A stretch of DNA of 64,000 nucleotides from Anthoceros angustus (GCA_010909165.1 MU008158.1:3187478-3251477); one strand, 5' to 3'; positions 46,431 to 57,861 are shown, numbered from the stretch's first letter. The notes: generated by a model from the sequence alone, not told the origin. Made by a program: numbers and translations.

Positions 46431-46745
46431 ACTTCTTCACAATTGGTGTGTTTCCCCATACATGGTGGGCCACGGTACCCGACCTCAAGATTTTCTTGGT
46501 GGTGACTATGCATAATGTCCACCACCTAGTCCTTCGTGCATCCCTTTATTACCACCTCCGTTTCACTTTGTTGGGTACCTTCGTTCCACCGTCGGCCCTA
46601 CCTTAAAGATGCAATTGCTCTGGTAGGAAAGGCGGCGTAGTGCACAAAGGCGGTTCGTTGGGTAGCTCCATCTCCCATAGGTACCGTTCCAACTCCGCGT
46701 AAGAGGCCGCCCCTGCGTCGCTCCCTTCTCCCGTGGGTCCATTGA
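45917..46745. repeat. Duplicated ~0.42-kb integrase segment
   Basis: AGTCGATGCCCATTTCTCAA occurs at about 45918 and 46339 (period 421); the second copy ends at about 46745. Copies differ mainly by short indels. Confidence 0.9.
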
Positions 46746-47039
46746 CTTGGGTTTGTCCATTGTGCTCCTCTACCTCCTCCTCTATCGCCACCAATTCCTC
46801 ATCAGGAAGGCGTCCTCTTGATCCTGCGGGGGCTCCGTCTTTAATCTGGATAAGAAGTCGGCGTTGGTGTTGCCGTCCTTGCCTAGTCTCCACCTCAAAT
46901 GTGAACTCCTGTAGCAGAATCCACCTCGCATTCGTCCAGGACAAGTGCCTTGTTCACCAAATGCTTGGTAGTGATCAACATAGAACACAAACTCATTGGG
47001 CGGAAGGTAGTGTGAATTTCTTAGCGTATACCATTCCAA
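46603..47039 (-). pseudogene. Gypsy RNase H and linker
   Basis: LPPNEFVFYVDHYQAF is the RNase H block (FxxxxDHxAL in relatives), followed in other frames by WILLQEFTFEVETRQGRQH and WRLGKDGNTNADFLSRL (GKxNxxADxLSR), the end of RNase H. Several indels. Confidence 0.8.
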
Positions 47040-47118
47040 TGCCTCCTCTCCGTAGTAGTGTACCTCCGTTCGCGTCGTGAGCTGTCTTCAGTAGTAGATT
47101 GGGTGATCCCTCCGTTTA

Positions 47119-47889
47119 TCATCTTTTGGTGAGCACTACCCGATGGCGGGTGACACATCCACGTACACATGGAATCGCTTCCCCGGTCCCGGTCCTTTGA
47201 GTCTTGGGGCAGACCAGTGGTGCAGGTCTCTGAATGCCGCCTCCCTTTACGTCGGTCCATTCCTCCTCCTTCTGAGTAGCTCTGTTAGCTGGAGGCCGCT
47301 TTGCAAAATCTTGTATGAAGCGCCTATAGTAACCCACCATGCCCGGAATCCCGTAACTCCTTCAAGTTCGTTGGTGGGCTGATGGATGACTTTCACCTTG
47401 TCTTGGTCCACCTCTATCCCTCTTCCCGACACTCGGTGCCCCAACAAGATTCCCTCTGTCATGCAGTAGCACTTCTCGGGATGCGAGCAGTTGAGTCTCC
47501 TACATCGTTCCAAACACTTCATAAATGTCCACGTGTTTGTCCTCCTCTCGTGCACAGTCGTCAAGAACACCTCCATGAAGTCCCTCGGGAATTCCGGAAG
47601 ACATTGGTCACCATCCATAAATGATCCGGGTGCTCTGTCATCCGAAGGCACTCCGTTTGTAGGCAAGCGTCCCCACTCCGTGGTGAATGTTGTCTTATCG
47701 GTCAGGCTCCCTTAGGTGTGGTTGTATGGCCGAGTAGTCAAGAGTAGGTACTCGGCTGCCACCTTGTCGATATGTCGTCCACAAAGGGCATGGGAAATGG
47801 TCCTTTTCCGTGGCGGCGTTAAGCTTTCTCCGATCTGTGAGACCGAATCGCCCTGCGCTTCTTGGCACGACCACAATGGCGCCACCCAC
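47119..47889 (-). pseudogene. Gypsy reverse transcriptase (frameshifted)
   Basis: VVPRSAGRFGLTDRRKLNAATEKDHFPCP (split here: VVPRSAGRFGLTDRRKLNAA, TEKDHFPCP) corresponds to VPK...R.C.DYRKLN..T.KD.FPLP. Further on, FPRDFMEVFLTTVHE and CYCMTEGILLGHRVSGRGIE and VDQDKVKVI match the thumb region (LGH.VS..GI.VD..K). The central YxDD box lies in a broken frame near 47550-47600. Confidence 0.82.
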
Positions 47890-47925
47890 TCCTTTACACG
47901 ATTGGGAAGATGATGTCGCTTCGGA

Positions 47926-49800
47926 TACTTATCCGGGACTTCCTTGACCTTGGCGAGTGCTTGGGATTGATTTATCTTGCCTAATCCGAGCAGGCACCGC
48001 TCACTTCAGATCTATCCGGTGTTATTCTTGTTTGAATGCCTTTCATATCCGTGACCTTGAAAGCAAACACCCGAATTCCCCAACAAGCGTGAGGTCTCGT
48101 TTAACCCCTCGGCATGCCCTTGCGAATTTGAGGAATTTCCTGGGCGAACCTCCACGTCTTCCACATCGTCGGGTTGAGTCTCCCTTTCTCTTCTTGCCCG
48201 CTCGTCAAAGCCCGTCGTCCTCCATCCAGGTTCATCTTCACGCATTCCCCACTCCGAAGAGCTCGTCCAGTGAAGCAGGTTACTTCCTCGATTTCTACCT
48301 CCGTCCTCTGCTGGACCCTCCTCTTGATTGCCTTCCCCGGCTCTTGTTATGAGTCCACCCTAAAACAATCGATGACCTCCTCGTCCACCTCGCTCCAAAG
48401 GCGTCCCTCGGTAATCCATCTCCTCCTCGACCACGTGATTTTGGGAAAGGGTAGTCCTCATTCGTATCCTCGCGTTCATCGTCCCCACTTGTCTTGGAGG
48501 TGTACCCTACGTAGTCTTGTGGTTTCTCCACGATGTGTGTCCTTACTCCAGTGTCGCTTCCGGATACTTATCCGGGACTTCCTTGACCTTGGCGAGTGCT
48601 TGGGATTGATTTATCTTGCCTAATCCGAGCAGGCACCGCTCACGGCTTCGAATCTATCCGGTGTTAGCCTTGTTTGAATGCCTTTCATATCCGTGACCTT
48701 GAAAGCAAACACCCGCTGAATTCCCCAACAAGCTGTGAGGTCTCGTTTAACTCGGCATGCCCTTGCGAATTTGAGGAATTTCCAGGCGAACCTCCACGTC
48801 TTCCACATCGTCGGGTTGGGTCTCCCTTTCTCTTCGCTTCGCTCGTCCAAGCCTCCATCGGGTTCATCTTCACGCATTCCCCACTCCGAAGAGCTCGTCC
48901 AGTGAAGCAGGTTACTTCTCGGTCCTCCCGTCCTCTGCTGGACCCTCCTCTTGATTGCCTTCCCGGCTCTTGTTCCGCTCCACCCTAAAACAATCGATGA
49001 CCTCCTCGTCCACCTCCGCTCCAAAGGCGTCCTCCATAATCCATCTCCTCCTCGACCACGTGATTTTGGGAAAGGGTAGTCCTCATTCGTATCCTCGCGT
49101 TCATCGTCCCCACTTGTCTTGGAGGTGTACCCTACGTAGTCTTGTGGTTTCTCCACGATGTGTGTCCTTACTCCAGTGTCGCTTCCGGATACTTATCCGG
49201 GACTTCCTTGACCTTGGCGAGTGCTTGGGATTGATTTATCTTGCCTAATCCGAGCAGGCACCGCTCACAGCTTCGAATCTATCCGGTGTTAGCCTTGTTT
49301 GAATGCCTTTCATATCCGTGACCTTGAAAGCAAACACCCGCTGAATTCCCCAACAAGCTGTGAGGTCTCGTTTAACTCGGCATGCCCTTGCGAATTTGAG
49401 GAATTTCCAGGCGAACCTCCACGTCTTCCACATCGTCGGGTTGGGTCTCCCTTTCTCTTCGCTTCGCTCGTCCAAGCCTCCATCGGGTTCATCTTCACGC
49501 ATTCCCCACTCCGAAGAGCTCGTCCAGTGAAGCAGGTTACTTCTCGGTCCTCCCGTCCTCTGCTGGACCCTCCTCTTGATTGCCTTCCCGGCTCTTGTTC
49601 CGCTCCACCCTAAAACAATCGATGACCTCCTCGTCCACCTCCGCTCCAAAGGCGTCCTCCATAATCCATCTCCTCCTCGACCACGTGATTTTGGGAAAGG
49701 GTAGTCCTCATTCGTATCCTCGCGTTCATCGTCCCCACTTGTCTTGGAGGTGTACCCTCTACATGGTCGGTTTCTCACCATCGTGTCCTTACTCCAGTGT
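47926..49800. repeat. Triplicated ~0.63-kb segment inside Gypsy
   Basis: CGGATACTTATCCGGGACTT starts copies at 47926, 48561 and 49186 (periods 635 and 625). Copies 2 and 3 are virtually identical over 625 bp (both encode the same 178-codon minus-strand frame, differing only at the first few residues), while copy 1 carries extra indels. It lies between protease and RT. Confidence 0.93.
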
Positions 49801-49903
49801 CGCTACCGTCCTTCCCTCACCTTGGATCCCAGTCCAGGCAGTGTATTTCCTTCCGTCCAGTGTAGTTTTTGCAGCGAGGCCCGGCCAAGGCCGCTAGCGG
49901 ACC

Positions 49904-50197
49904 TCATACCCAGGTCGGCGGGTCGATAATGACAAAATCTAATGTATAGGGGCTCGCTATGGTGGCTTGGACTCCGGACAACTCCCCTGCTGGCGCTCGC
50001 CGCGACATGTCCGCCATCCTGAGGGTTTTGGTGGATGGCTCGAAGGTGGTGAACCCCAGCCGTCTTGCGGTGGCCTCGGTGATGAGGTTCACTCCCGACC
50101 CCGTGTCTAGAGGCACGTTTTTAATTACACACCCCGCAATTTCCACCTGCACCACTGGCGCCCCAGGGTCCGTATGAGATACGACCCTTACCTCCAC
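49904..50197 (-). pseudogene. Gypsy aspartic protease
   Basis: VVQVEIAGCVIKNVPLDTGSGVNLI... carries the DTGS catalytic motif, followed by TARRLGFTTFEPSTKTLRMA and YTLDFVIIDPPTW. This is a retropepsin-like domain that would cut the polyprotein. Frame intact over 97 codons. Confidence 0.85.
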
Positions 50198-51519
50198 GTT
50201 CTTGCCCTTAGGACCAAGGAGTTCCGTGGTTGCGTTTCCACTGATGGCCTTCGGACTTCACAGCCGATGCCGGGTTGTCCTTTAACAAGCGCCTAAGGGA
50301 CACCAAGTGTTGTTGGTCCATCATCAAGTCGGCCACCTTGAAAGGGCGGGTGGTTCTCTGCGTCGCGTTCGCCTTGTCTCCTCCGGTTTTTCTTTGTGGT
50401 GGCGGACCATACGGGTCTGTCGGAGTTCTTCTTGAAGCATCTCGGTCACTTCCCGAACCACATCCGGTGGAAACTGCGGCGTTGCCGTAGGTGAGTCCGC
50501 TTCTCCGGAGACTCCCGGTGGCTTTTGGGGGTTTTCTTCTCCTGGCAGGGCTGCCCGGTTTAACTCGTCCTCTTTGGCGGGTTCGGCTTCCTTCGCGGGT
50601 GTTCCGTCCTCCGTATCCGTGGGACTATCCTCATTTTTCTTCCTCTTTGTCTCCGTTCCTTCGCTCCTTGGCGACTCGGGTTGACACTTCCGGTACCTCG
50701 GTCCGCCTTCTTCTCCTTGGCGAACTTGCCCGTACCACCTCGTTCGAGCTCCTCGGTGCCTCCTCCCACTCCGATTGTCGTCTTCAATTTATGTAGCCTT
50801 AGGGCGTCGGTGGTCTTGGCTCCCCAGTAGGGTTGCGTGGCGTCGTCCTCGGCGAGGATTCGGACCAGTCTTGCATGTGCCCGCCCACAATCTCCACAGT
50901 AGTTCAAAGTCCGTTACCTTATGCGGTGGGGTATGGGCAGGCGTTGGAGTAGTGTCGGGGTTCCCACAGTTCCAGACCACGCGCCAAGAATTCACGGGTC
51001 CTCCCATTCGAGGTTGCATCGGAGGGCGGTGTATGGATGGACCTCCGGGGATACATCGTCTTGGTGTCAGCGGCCGGGGTGCTTCTTGCACTTGGTAAGC
51101 ATCCTCCCTTTGTTCCTCGGACTCTTCCTCATAGTCATACTCCACAGTTCCAGTGCGGAGGGGCAGTGGCCTTGAATGCCCATGTTGGTGGACCGCACAC
51201 CATAAATGAGTCGGCCGTGGTGGCCACCTTGCGTCGCTCACGATCTTTCACGGTTGATCGTCAACTCTTCCACCCCTTTTTATGACTCTCTAGATCTTCC
51301 CTCAACCCGCTACCTCTTTCAAAGGGCGGGTCGAGACCTCTGCCGGGCATCATGACCTCCTTCTTCCACCCTCCGTTTCACCTGACTTCTTCTTGTTTTG
51401 CGGTTCTTCCCTGCCTCCGTGGCAGTTCTTAATCTCCTCCTCTTCCTCCGTGACCTCGGTCTCTTCCTCCTCCTCTTCCTCCAGTGACCTCGGTCTCTTC
51501 CTCCTCTCCTTAGGGCTCT

Positions 51520-52228
51520 TCATCTTGATTCCGATTCCGCCTCTTTTCTTCTTCTTTCCTCCTTGAGTCCTCGTCGTTGGTGCATCGATTCTTCATAGTT
51601 CTCCGCCCCCGCCTTGCTCACATCCTTCTCGCAAGCACGCTTAGCCATTGGCTTGGATAAGCATGCGAACCAGCGCACTTTGCATCGTGGTGTGGGTGGG
51701 GTGCCGATCCCGGAGGGCATAGAACCGTTCGATGTACGATCCCAACTTTTCCGTCTTGCCCCTCTTTAGGTTCTCAAGCTTGGACAGGATGTAGCCTTCC
51801 TGATCGATTCCGCGGAATCTTTCCAGGAAGGCATCCTTCAATGAAGGTTGCGGGGGCGTTACGGGTGGTCGGTACTTCCTCCGGTACCAGGCGCTGTCCC
51901 AGGACCCCTTGGAGCAATTTGGATTAGGTGCATCCGACCTTCTCCGTTGAAGTTGCTCGGGATCACGAAATCCTCGAAGGTTGCATCCGCTCCTTCTTCC
52001 CAAAGGAATGATAGGCTTGGTCGTTGTTGTTGCCATCGTCGCGGCCGGCGGTGAGGAACCGCTCCTCTTACGCCACCGCCTGCCCTCCTCCTCGATCAAA
52101 CAATTCCACCGCACCTGCGGTTCGTTGACCTCGCCTCGAGCTCGTCGTCTCTCACGTACTGCTCGGGCGCTCGGCGATCTGGCGTCCGACTCTCTTAGCA
52201 ATTCTTCCTTAACTACCTCCGTCCTCAC
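51520..52228 (-). pseudogene. Gypsy gag
   Basis: The 195-codon frame from about 52228 begins with an Arg/Glu-rich stretch (ARAVRERRRARGE). It contains the gag core LKDAFLERFRGIDQEGYILS, then KLENLKRGKTEKLGSYIERF and YALRDRHPT, matching the retrotransposon gag helix block. The end is frameshifted near 51645, after which poly-Glu/Ser coding sequence (51.4-51.6 kb) follows. Confidence 0.75.
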
Positions 52229-52251
52229 GCATCCGCAGCTACGGGCGATTT

Positions 52252-52270
52252 CATTCCCGGCAGCGCGCCA
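52252..52270 (-). other. Gypsy primer-binding site
   Basis: Immediately inside the 5' LTR, minus strand TGGCGCGCTGCCGGGAATG, close to TGGCGCCGTTGCCGGGGA, the complement of the tRNA-Asp 3' end used by several plant Gypsy groups. Confidence 0.75.
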
Positions 52271-52273
52271 AAA

Positions 52274-53517
52274 TGTGCGCGACTTTCGTGATAGCGGTAG
52301 CGCACAATCCGTGTCGTTGTAGGAAGAAGTCCGTTCCCAAAGGAATGATAGGCTCCGTTTGCGCGTTTGGTGATTCTTACCTCACTTTGCGCTCGTTAAC
52401 CTCACGCCTCCTAACTACTATAGCGTTCACCGTCTGAGGCCGGTATGGCCAAACGTTTAGGGACCCGTTCGCGTCCGTATCGTTCACATTCGTCACTCAC
52501 ACTTCCAGTCCTTTCCTCTCTCCACTCACGCTACACTCATCACTCATCAGTCTTAGGGAAAGACGCGCGGGTTACACAGTCCGGACCTCCTCCGTCGTTC
52601 CGCCGGGCCTCTCCGTCCGGGCTCTGCACGCCCTCCCGGAGTTCCTCCGGCTCACACGTTCCAGTCCGTTCGGTCTTTGGTGGCGGCTCCGACGAGCACG
52701 GGTCACCGATCACCCTTCCACGCACACCACAACACGTTAGGTCGTCACGGGACCACAGTCAATCTCCCGGGCTCGTGCACCTTTCGGTGACTCGGGACTC
52801 ACGTTAGCAAGAAGACACACAAAGGTGCGCAGGCGGCATCAACACCAAGAAAGATGATTTATTCGGCCTTAGCCCTCTTATACTCGCGGTCGGCGCCTTT
52901 ATTACCTCTATTACGGTGAGGCCATTTCGGTGTGCCTAACCACCGCCTACTATCCTCCCTATTCGCCTATCGCCGTCGGTGGTGGGGTGGATAGCCCCTG
53001 ATTCCTTCTTGGCACGGCCCAAAGCCGAGCCATTGCGGGCGCACCCAATCGGATGATCCGGCGGGCCCTTCCTCTTCAGTGCAGCCGGTGCGCCACCGGT
53101 AGCGGCGGCACAGCACCACCAAGTCTTCCTCGTCCTCCCCTCTTCTCTCTCTGGCGGGCCCTGCGATGGGCCCTCAAAATGGATCTGCTTGGGTGTTGGT
53201 GGCTCTCCCCACTCCCAGTTTGGACCTCGGGACCACATCTCGGCCTCGGGTCCGGACCTCTAGGTCCAGTCTTCCCTCAGGTCCGGTCTCACAGGCCGGC
53301 CTTCTTTACGAGTCAGGTCCTCGGGGCCGGACTTATCCGTTACCTTGTCGCCGCCATCGTAGGCCTAGGGTCGTTCCTCACTCCAGTCGGGTATACTCCA
53401 GTCCGTCGGATGCTAAGTGCTTATTTCCCCTTTTTCGCCTCATTTTATCCTTCGCTCCCACAAAAAAAACAAAATCCTACCTAATTTCTAACCCCCCAGG
53501 GAAGTCCGTAGTCCACA
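52274..53517 (-). repeat. Gypsy 5' LTR (right copy)
   Basis: About 1244 bp, plus strand TGTGCGCGACTTTCGTG to GAAGTCCGTAGTCCACA. Differences from the left LTR are largely 1-6 base indels in C/G-rich words, few of them simple substitutions. Confidence 0.9.
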
Positions 53518-53837
53518 TGTGCCCACGCTTGGGCAGCAGTTTCGTTCCATCCACTTGGTGGAGCATGGACCTCTCCAACCCAGCCAAGATAAGTTTCCTA
53601 GCCTTTTTGTCCAGTTTGTTCCAGTCGTCTACATCCTTTTGGTTTGAGCGGCGAGTTGGGGCGACCTTGTGCAGTTCCATTGGCGACTCCCATCAAGTGC
53701 GCCTCGTCAAGAATGGAGACCATTCTGACTACCCATGTGTCGTAGTCAGAACCATTAAATCTATCCCGGTCTTTTATGTCCACGTTGTAATTGTGGACTA
53801 CGGTTCCCATCTTGATATCTTTGAGGGGACTCGGCAA
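53477..53837 (-). pseudogene. Copia gag, N-terminal part
   Basis: From ATG 53837: VHNYNVDIKDRDRFNGSDYD with WVVRM, typical of the gag opening, then in a shifted frame DDWNKLDKKARKLILAGLE and RSMLHQVDGT. A one-base change near 53550 breaks the ETAAQAWA-like block expected next. The last codons past 53518 belong to the inserted Gypsy LTR. gag makes the nucleocapsid of the virus-like particle. Confidence 0.75.
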
Positions 53838-54530
53838 AACTCTTCAAGCTCTTATTGACGTCGGCTGAAGGTTAGCCTGCGCCGACTGAGTGTCGAGGGT
53901 GTTGGTGAATAGATTGACCTAAGAGCGACATCAAGGTCATTATCCTGGATTCTATTGATGATAGTCTAGGATGATGAGACCTTCAAACATGGTTATTCAA
54001 TTCATTTTGGCTATCCCAAAGATTGTCAAGACGTCTCGCAAGAATATGGACAGATTCTTGGAGAGTGTTAGTGTGTAGGAAATCACCCTGCAGTGATATG
54101 GATTGTTTCTTGATTTATTGGAGATGTAGATGATTCTAATTAGCTGATCCTTTGCGAAGAACACCAAGTGTTGTTAGTGCAACTGCTCCTGTTTACATGC
54201 ATCATGGAACATATGCGGATGGTCTTTGGAGACGGCGTGAGGGCAACATTGAGGAGAATGGTTGCCTCACAAGCTGTCTTCGGACTCTAAGTTCTAGGAA
54301 CTGAAATTTAAGAGCAGACTTGGATGAGTCATTCGGTTACCCTCAAGGAGGCAACGTGATTCAGATTGTCGTAATTGCCATTGTCGGTGTGGTCATACCA
54401 ACCTGCCAACCACATGAGGTTGTCTATGGCTTCTACCAAGAGGCATTCGATTAATTCCTCTCTTGTCCACTCTTCACCAAGATAGTGATAGAGTTTTATT
54501 CTTGCCATCAGTGTCAAAGATCATGGTTGC

Positions 54531-54547
54531 CCTGGGGCTCGATATCA
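54531..54547 (-). other. Copia primer-binding site
   Basis: On the minus strand an LTR-like end ...TTTCTCA is followed by TGATATCGAGCCCC, close to the TGGTATCAGAGC sequence complementary to initiator tRNA-Met used by plant Copia elements. It lies about 0.7 kb before the gag ATG and fixes the orientation. The LTR should extend to higher coordinates; its far end was not identified. Confidence 0.6.
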
Positions 54548-54699
54548 TGAGAAATTTGTGATGATTACATTGACGATTGGCAAAAGCAAAATTATCAGCA
54601 GAGTCTTGTTCTGGTGTTCAAGTAGGTCTGATGAAGGGATGCAAGTGAAAACGATGTACTGTTGGTTCTTTGAGTGTGGCTGACTGTTTAAAAGGCGAA

Positions 54700-55133
54700 G
54701 CGTGCCCTAATCTTAAGTGCGTTCATCCCGTCAGGGGCCAGGTGCCCTAAAAAACCACGGCCTTGCCGCCGCACCCGCACTTGACCCTTGCCTTGCTGCC
54801 ATCGGGTCATGAAGCTACGCCGCGCCCGCCGAGGATGGAGGTCGTAGGGGCCCACGCGCGACGCCCCGTACCTGGAGGCAGACCCCAACGCTGCGCCCCA
54901 TACTTGGAGCTCTAGCAGCCGTGCTGACCCCTTGCCCCATAAGCCCTCCAGCTCGTACCGAGGGCGACCACCGCACACTTGTCTCTACCATTGCAAGCCA
55001 CAGGTACCTGCATAGACCACTGTCACCACCACGCTCCCGCCCCGCACTCCTGAGACACCTCGGCACACCGCGCTCCCAAATCGGACCATTGATCGCCTCG
55101 GCCCTGGACCTGACATTGCCGGGTTAAACAATG
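54700..55133. other. GC-rich stretch, no gene recognised
   Basis: Frames on both strands are Ala/Arg/Pro-rich and without motifs; may include Copia LTR or flank. Ends at the 32-bp minisatellite. Confidence 0.35.
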
Positions 55134-55360
55134 CTGGAACCCATTGTTCTAATTTCAACAATGCATTGGAACCCATTGTTGTAACTTCAACAATGCGTTG
55201 GAACCCATTGTTGTAACTTCAACAATGCGTTGGAACCCATTGTTGTAACTGCATCAATACGTTGGAACCCATTGTTGTAACTGCAACAATACGTTGGAAC
55301 CCATTGTTGTAACTTCAGCAATGTGTTGGAACCCATTGTTGTAACTTCAACAATGCAACA
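55134..55360. repeat. 32-bp self-complementary minisatellite, 7 copies
   Basis: TTGGAACCCATTGTTGTAAC repeats start at 55134, 55166, 55198, 55230, 55262, 55294 and 55326. Each unit contains CATTGTTG and CAACAATG separated by TAACTT or TAACTG, so each can form an 8-bp hairpin. Confidence 0.95.
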
Positions 55361-56280
55361 AGCATTGAGCGATGCCCTTCTTTGAAACTTATCAAACTGC
55401 AGGCAAGATTGAGCCGCTATGTAACACAGTAGGCACGTGCAACGCCGTCTCCGAAACAGATTGGCGAGACAGGTATCTTCCTATCGTTTCACGCCATCTA
55501 TGATTGGTTACGATAGTCTTTATGTAAAAGACCTCAACTGTATCTGCATAATAATACAAGAGCTTGGAAGTTGACGTGCATACCGCGATTCCCACCACTA
55601 ACCAAGCACTAGTGCATGCCTAGATCTCGCATTTGTGCCAAAATTGGCAGTGCAGTAGCCGTGGACGGCGACCCTCGTCCCTGGGAAGACATGCGTCGCC
55701 AACAATTGGGTCCATCCGCATGTGTGAACCACGCTGGAACATAACGACAGCTACCCTTCCAGCAATCGCATGGCCTAAACTCGAAAGGGTGGTAACGAAA
55801 CAGCTCTACTTCTTGGCCTCAGCACCCATACCAGCACCATTTCCTTTTTTACGCGAGGCTGTAGGTTTGGGATGGTGGCATCTTGTAGACGACAATTTTC
55901 ACCAGAGGAACACGTCAAGCACCACGCTAAATCACGGCAACTCAGTGACCGAACTCCATTTCAGCAGTTCTTCGATCCAATCACAATCCCAAAAGTAATT
56001 ACTGGATGGTACAAGTGAAAATCTGCCCTCGAGATGAACTTGGGCTACTTGCTTTTCTTTCGAGTGTGGAACACAGTCTCAGATGGTTTGAAGAACGACT
56101 CCAGCCTGCGTCATGCAACATTGACGAATGAAACATCAGGGGAAAACGCTGAATACAGCTTCGTATCCACCGAAAGCAGTGGAACAACCAGTTAATCACC
56201 GGCCCTGTGACGACTTATTTTTCGCAGCCCACGCATTTCAGCAGTTCAAACATCTCAGGATGGCTCAGAGAAAAACCTGC
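55361..56280. other. Probable 3' flank; no gene recognised
   Basis: The plus-strand frame 55633-55998 (121 codons) lacks known motifs. Probably the 3' flank of the minus-strand gene that follows. Confidence 0.35.
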
Positions 56281-56281
56281 T

Positions 56282-57640
56282 TCATTGTCCAACACAGATG
56301 CTACTCAGCTTTCTCTCCAGCCTGTCGACATATTGCACGATAGAAGCTGAAAAGGCGGCTCTGAAAAAGGCAATTAGGGGACAGCACGACCATATGATAG
56401 CATGTTTACCTCTTGGGCTTGTTAAAGATTGTCGGTTGCGTCCTCTCTTCTCGCTTATCTGCCTAGGGGAACAAGCAATAGGTGAGAAAAATCCGTAATT
56501 CGATGCAATGATGAAACATGTGAACCATCCGGGCATAGGCTAGATCCAGTTTTCACCTTTTGCTGAACTCCTTTTCTTCAAGTCTGGTGGGTTCCCATCA
56601 AAAACATAACTACAAGCAACCATGAATTGAGTATGGCAGCTAAGCGCAGGTTGGCACTCGCACCGGCTTCATCCCAGATTCCAGCAGTCCGATAGTCCTG
56701 TTAAACATGCCCTGCAAATGGCTGCGGAAAACAGTGCTCAGAGGATCGAAGACACTAACATCGACAACGAAAACGCAGAGTAGCACAGGGGGAAGCGTGA
56801 TCGGAGCTAATTCCTGACAACTGCACAGGAGCGGCGAGAAATTTCAATATACCTGGTAACTTCACCAGCCTCATTGGTGAGCATTTCAGTCCCCGTACGT
56901 ACCACCACTCTCCGGTTGGTATGGCACAGTCTTCGCCTTTAACGCAGACGAAGGAAGTGTTTGATTGACATGCGGCGCACTTATCATCCTTCCAAAGGTA
57001 GTTTGACAGTCGTTGTTGATTTCCACCACCTGGTTGCAGAAAGCTGTTGGACTCCACCGGATTTGCAGGCAAACCTACTCCCTCCATCCGTCCAGTCCAG
57101 GAAGGAAACCCACAAGCTACTTACCAGAGTCAGACTGGTGACGATATAAGAATCGTTAGCCACAAACTTAACAAACGATGCAGCTGCTGAACGGTGTTCT
57201 TTTCCTGCAGACAAGAACAACAACAAAAAGGCTCAGAACGAGACAGTATGTTGCAGCTGGTCACATCCTCGAAAACAGCAACAACCGCACAGACCGGCGT
57301 GAGATCGGTGTAGTTTATGGTGAGCAAGGTGATCTCGTCCACCTTGGGACGAAACACAGCAATAACAGCTCCGGCAGACAACTCCTGAAATCTGGAGTCG
57401 CAAGGGGAGGCTCGAGTATCATTGTCGTAGAAGCTTCCGTTGCTTCCGAAGGCGAGACCAAAGGTGAAGCCATCGGTTTTCTGCACTTTGCTATCATTGC
57501 AAGGGCCGTACACACCGTTCTGGTTTCTGGCGTGGACCATGGGAGCCCGACCGCAGCTACTGCCAGCACAAGCACGAGGATCCCTCCCCTTTCCAACATT
57601 CCCATGTCTGCTGCAAAAAGCCTGCACAGCGGCCCGCCTC
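56282..57640 (-). CDS. Plant-specific conserved secreted/membrane protein (frame problems)
   Basis: Minus-strand exons resemble a plant family of unknown function. GVYGPCNDSKVQKTDGFTFG, CDSRFQELSAGAVIAVFRPK and VDEITLLTIN (57540-57290) come first. Then FVKFVANDSYIVTSLTL (57204-57125) and YLWKDDKCAACQSNTSFVCV with KGEDCAI (57029-56903). LRLAAILNSW (about 56690-56620) follows, and perhaps a last exon near 56300-56400. Cys pairs suggest an extracellular domain. A hydrophobic leader ERGGILVLVLAVAAVGL (about 57600-57550) is in a different frame from the conserved body. The third exon needs either a one-base shift or a poor acceptor. So the gene is either recently broken or affected by sequence error. 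Start and end are approximate. Confidence 0.65.
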
Positions 57641-57861
57641 CTGCCACCGTCCAAACCTCAAGACCTGCCTTGCGCCGCCAGCTGCTCCCTGTGCACCATG
57701 GCTCGTGACACAAAGCGTGCCGATGGCAGCTGCGCAACAAACCCACGCCACAGCCGCAGCTGCAAGGTCTCAGCTAGGTCCAGTCTAGTCCTCACTCCTG
57801 TGCCAAGGGCGATGCACCACAAGAATCCCAGCAGCGTGCCAGCCTTTCCATCCACCTTCAA

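Larger units (their letters stand above)
43888..53517 (-). mobile_element. Nested full-length Gypsy (Ty3) LTR retrotransposon, ~9.6 kb
   Basis: Both LTRs, PBS, PPT, gag, protease, RT, RNase H and integrase are recognisable on the minus strand in the gag-PR-RT-RH-INT order of Ty3/Gypsy. The tRNA-Asp-like PBS (TGGCGC...TGCCGGG) is of the kind used by plant Gypsy lineages such as Athila/Tat. Coding frames have many small indels, and two segments are tandemly amplified. The element lies in the gag of a Copia element in the same orientation. Flanking 5-bp target duplications could not be confirmed at the boundaries chosen. Confidence 0.9.
41050..54700 (-). mobile_element. Copia element split by a nested Gypsy element
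   Basis: Minus-strand order: presumed 5' LTR (above 54548), PBS (54531-54547), leader, gag start 53837, gag broken at about 53518, [Gypsy 43888-53517], gag continued 43923-43133, protease, integrase to 41783. Reverse transcriptase and RNase H are absent downstream of the integrase, so the element was also truncated at its 3' side. Outer limits are approximate. Confidence 0.8.

Noticed and set aside
50560-52322. Long plus-strand ORFs in the Gypsy gag region
   Set aside because: Shadows of the minus-strand gag and acidic linker; no motif on the plus strand.
54329-54517. Minus-strand ORF with GWYDHTDNGNYDN
   Set aside because: Lies in the Copia leader between PBS and gag; no known domain, so not called as a gene.
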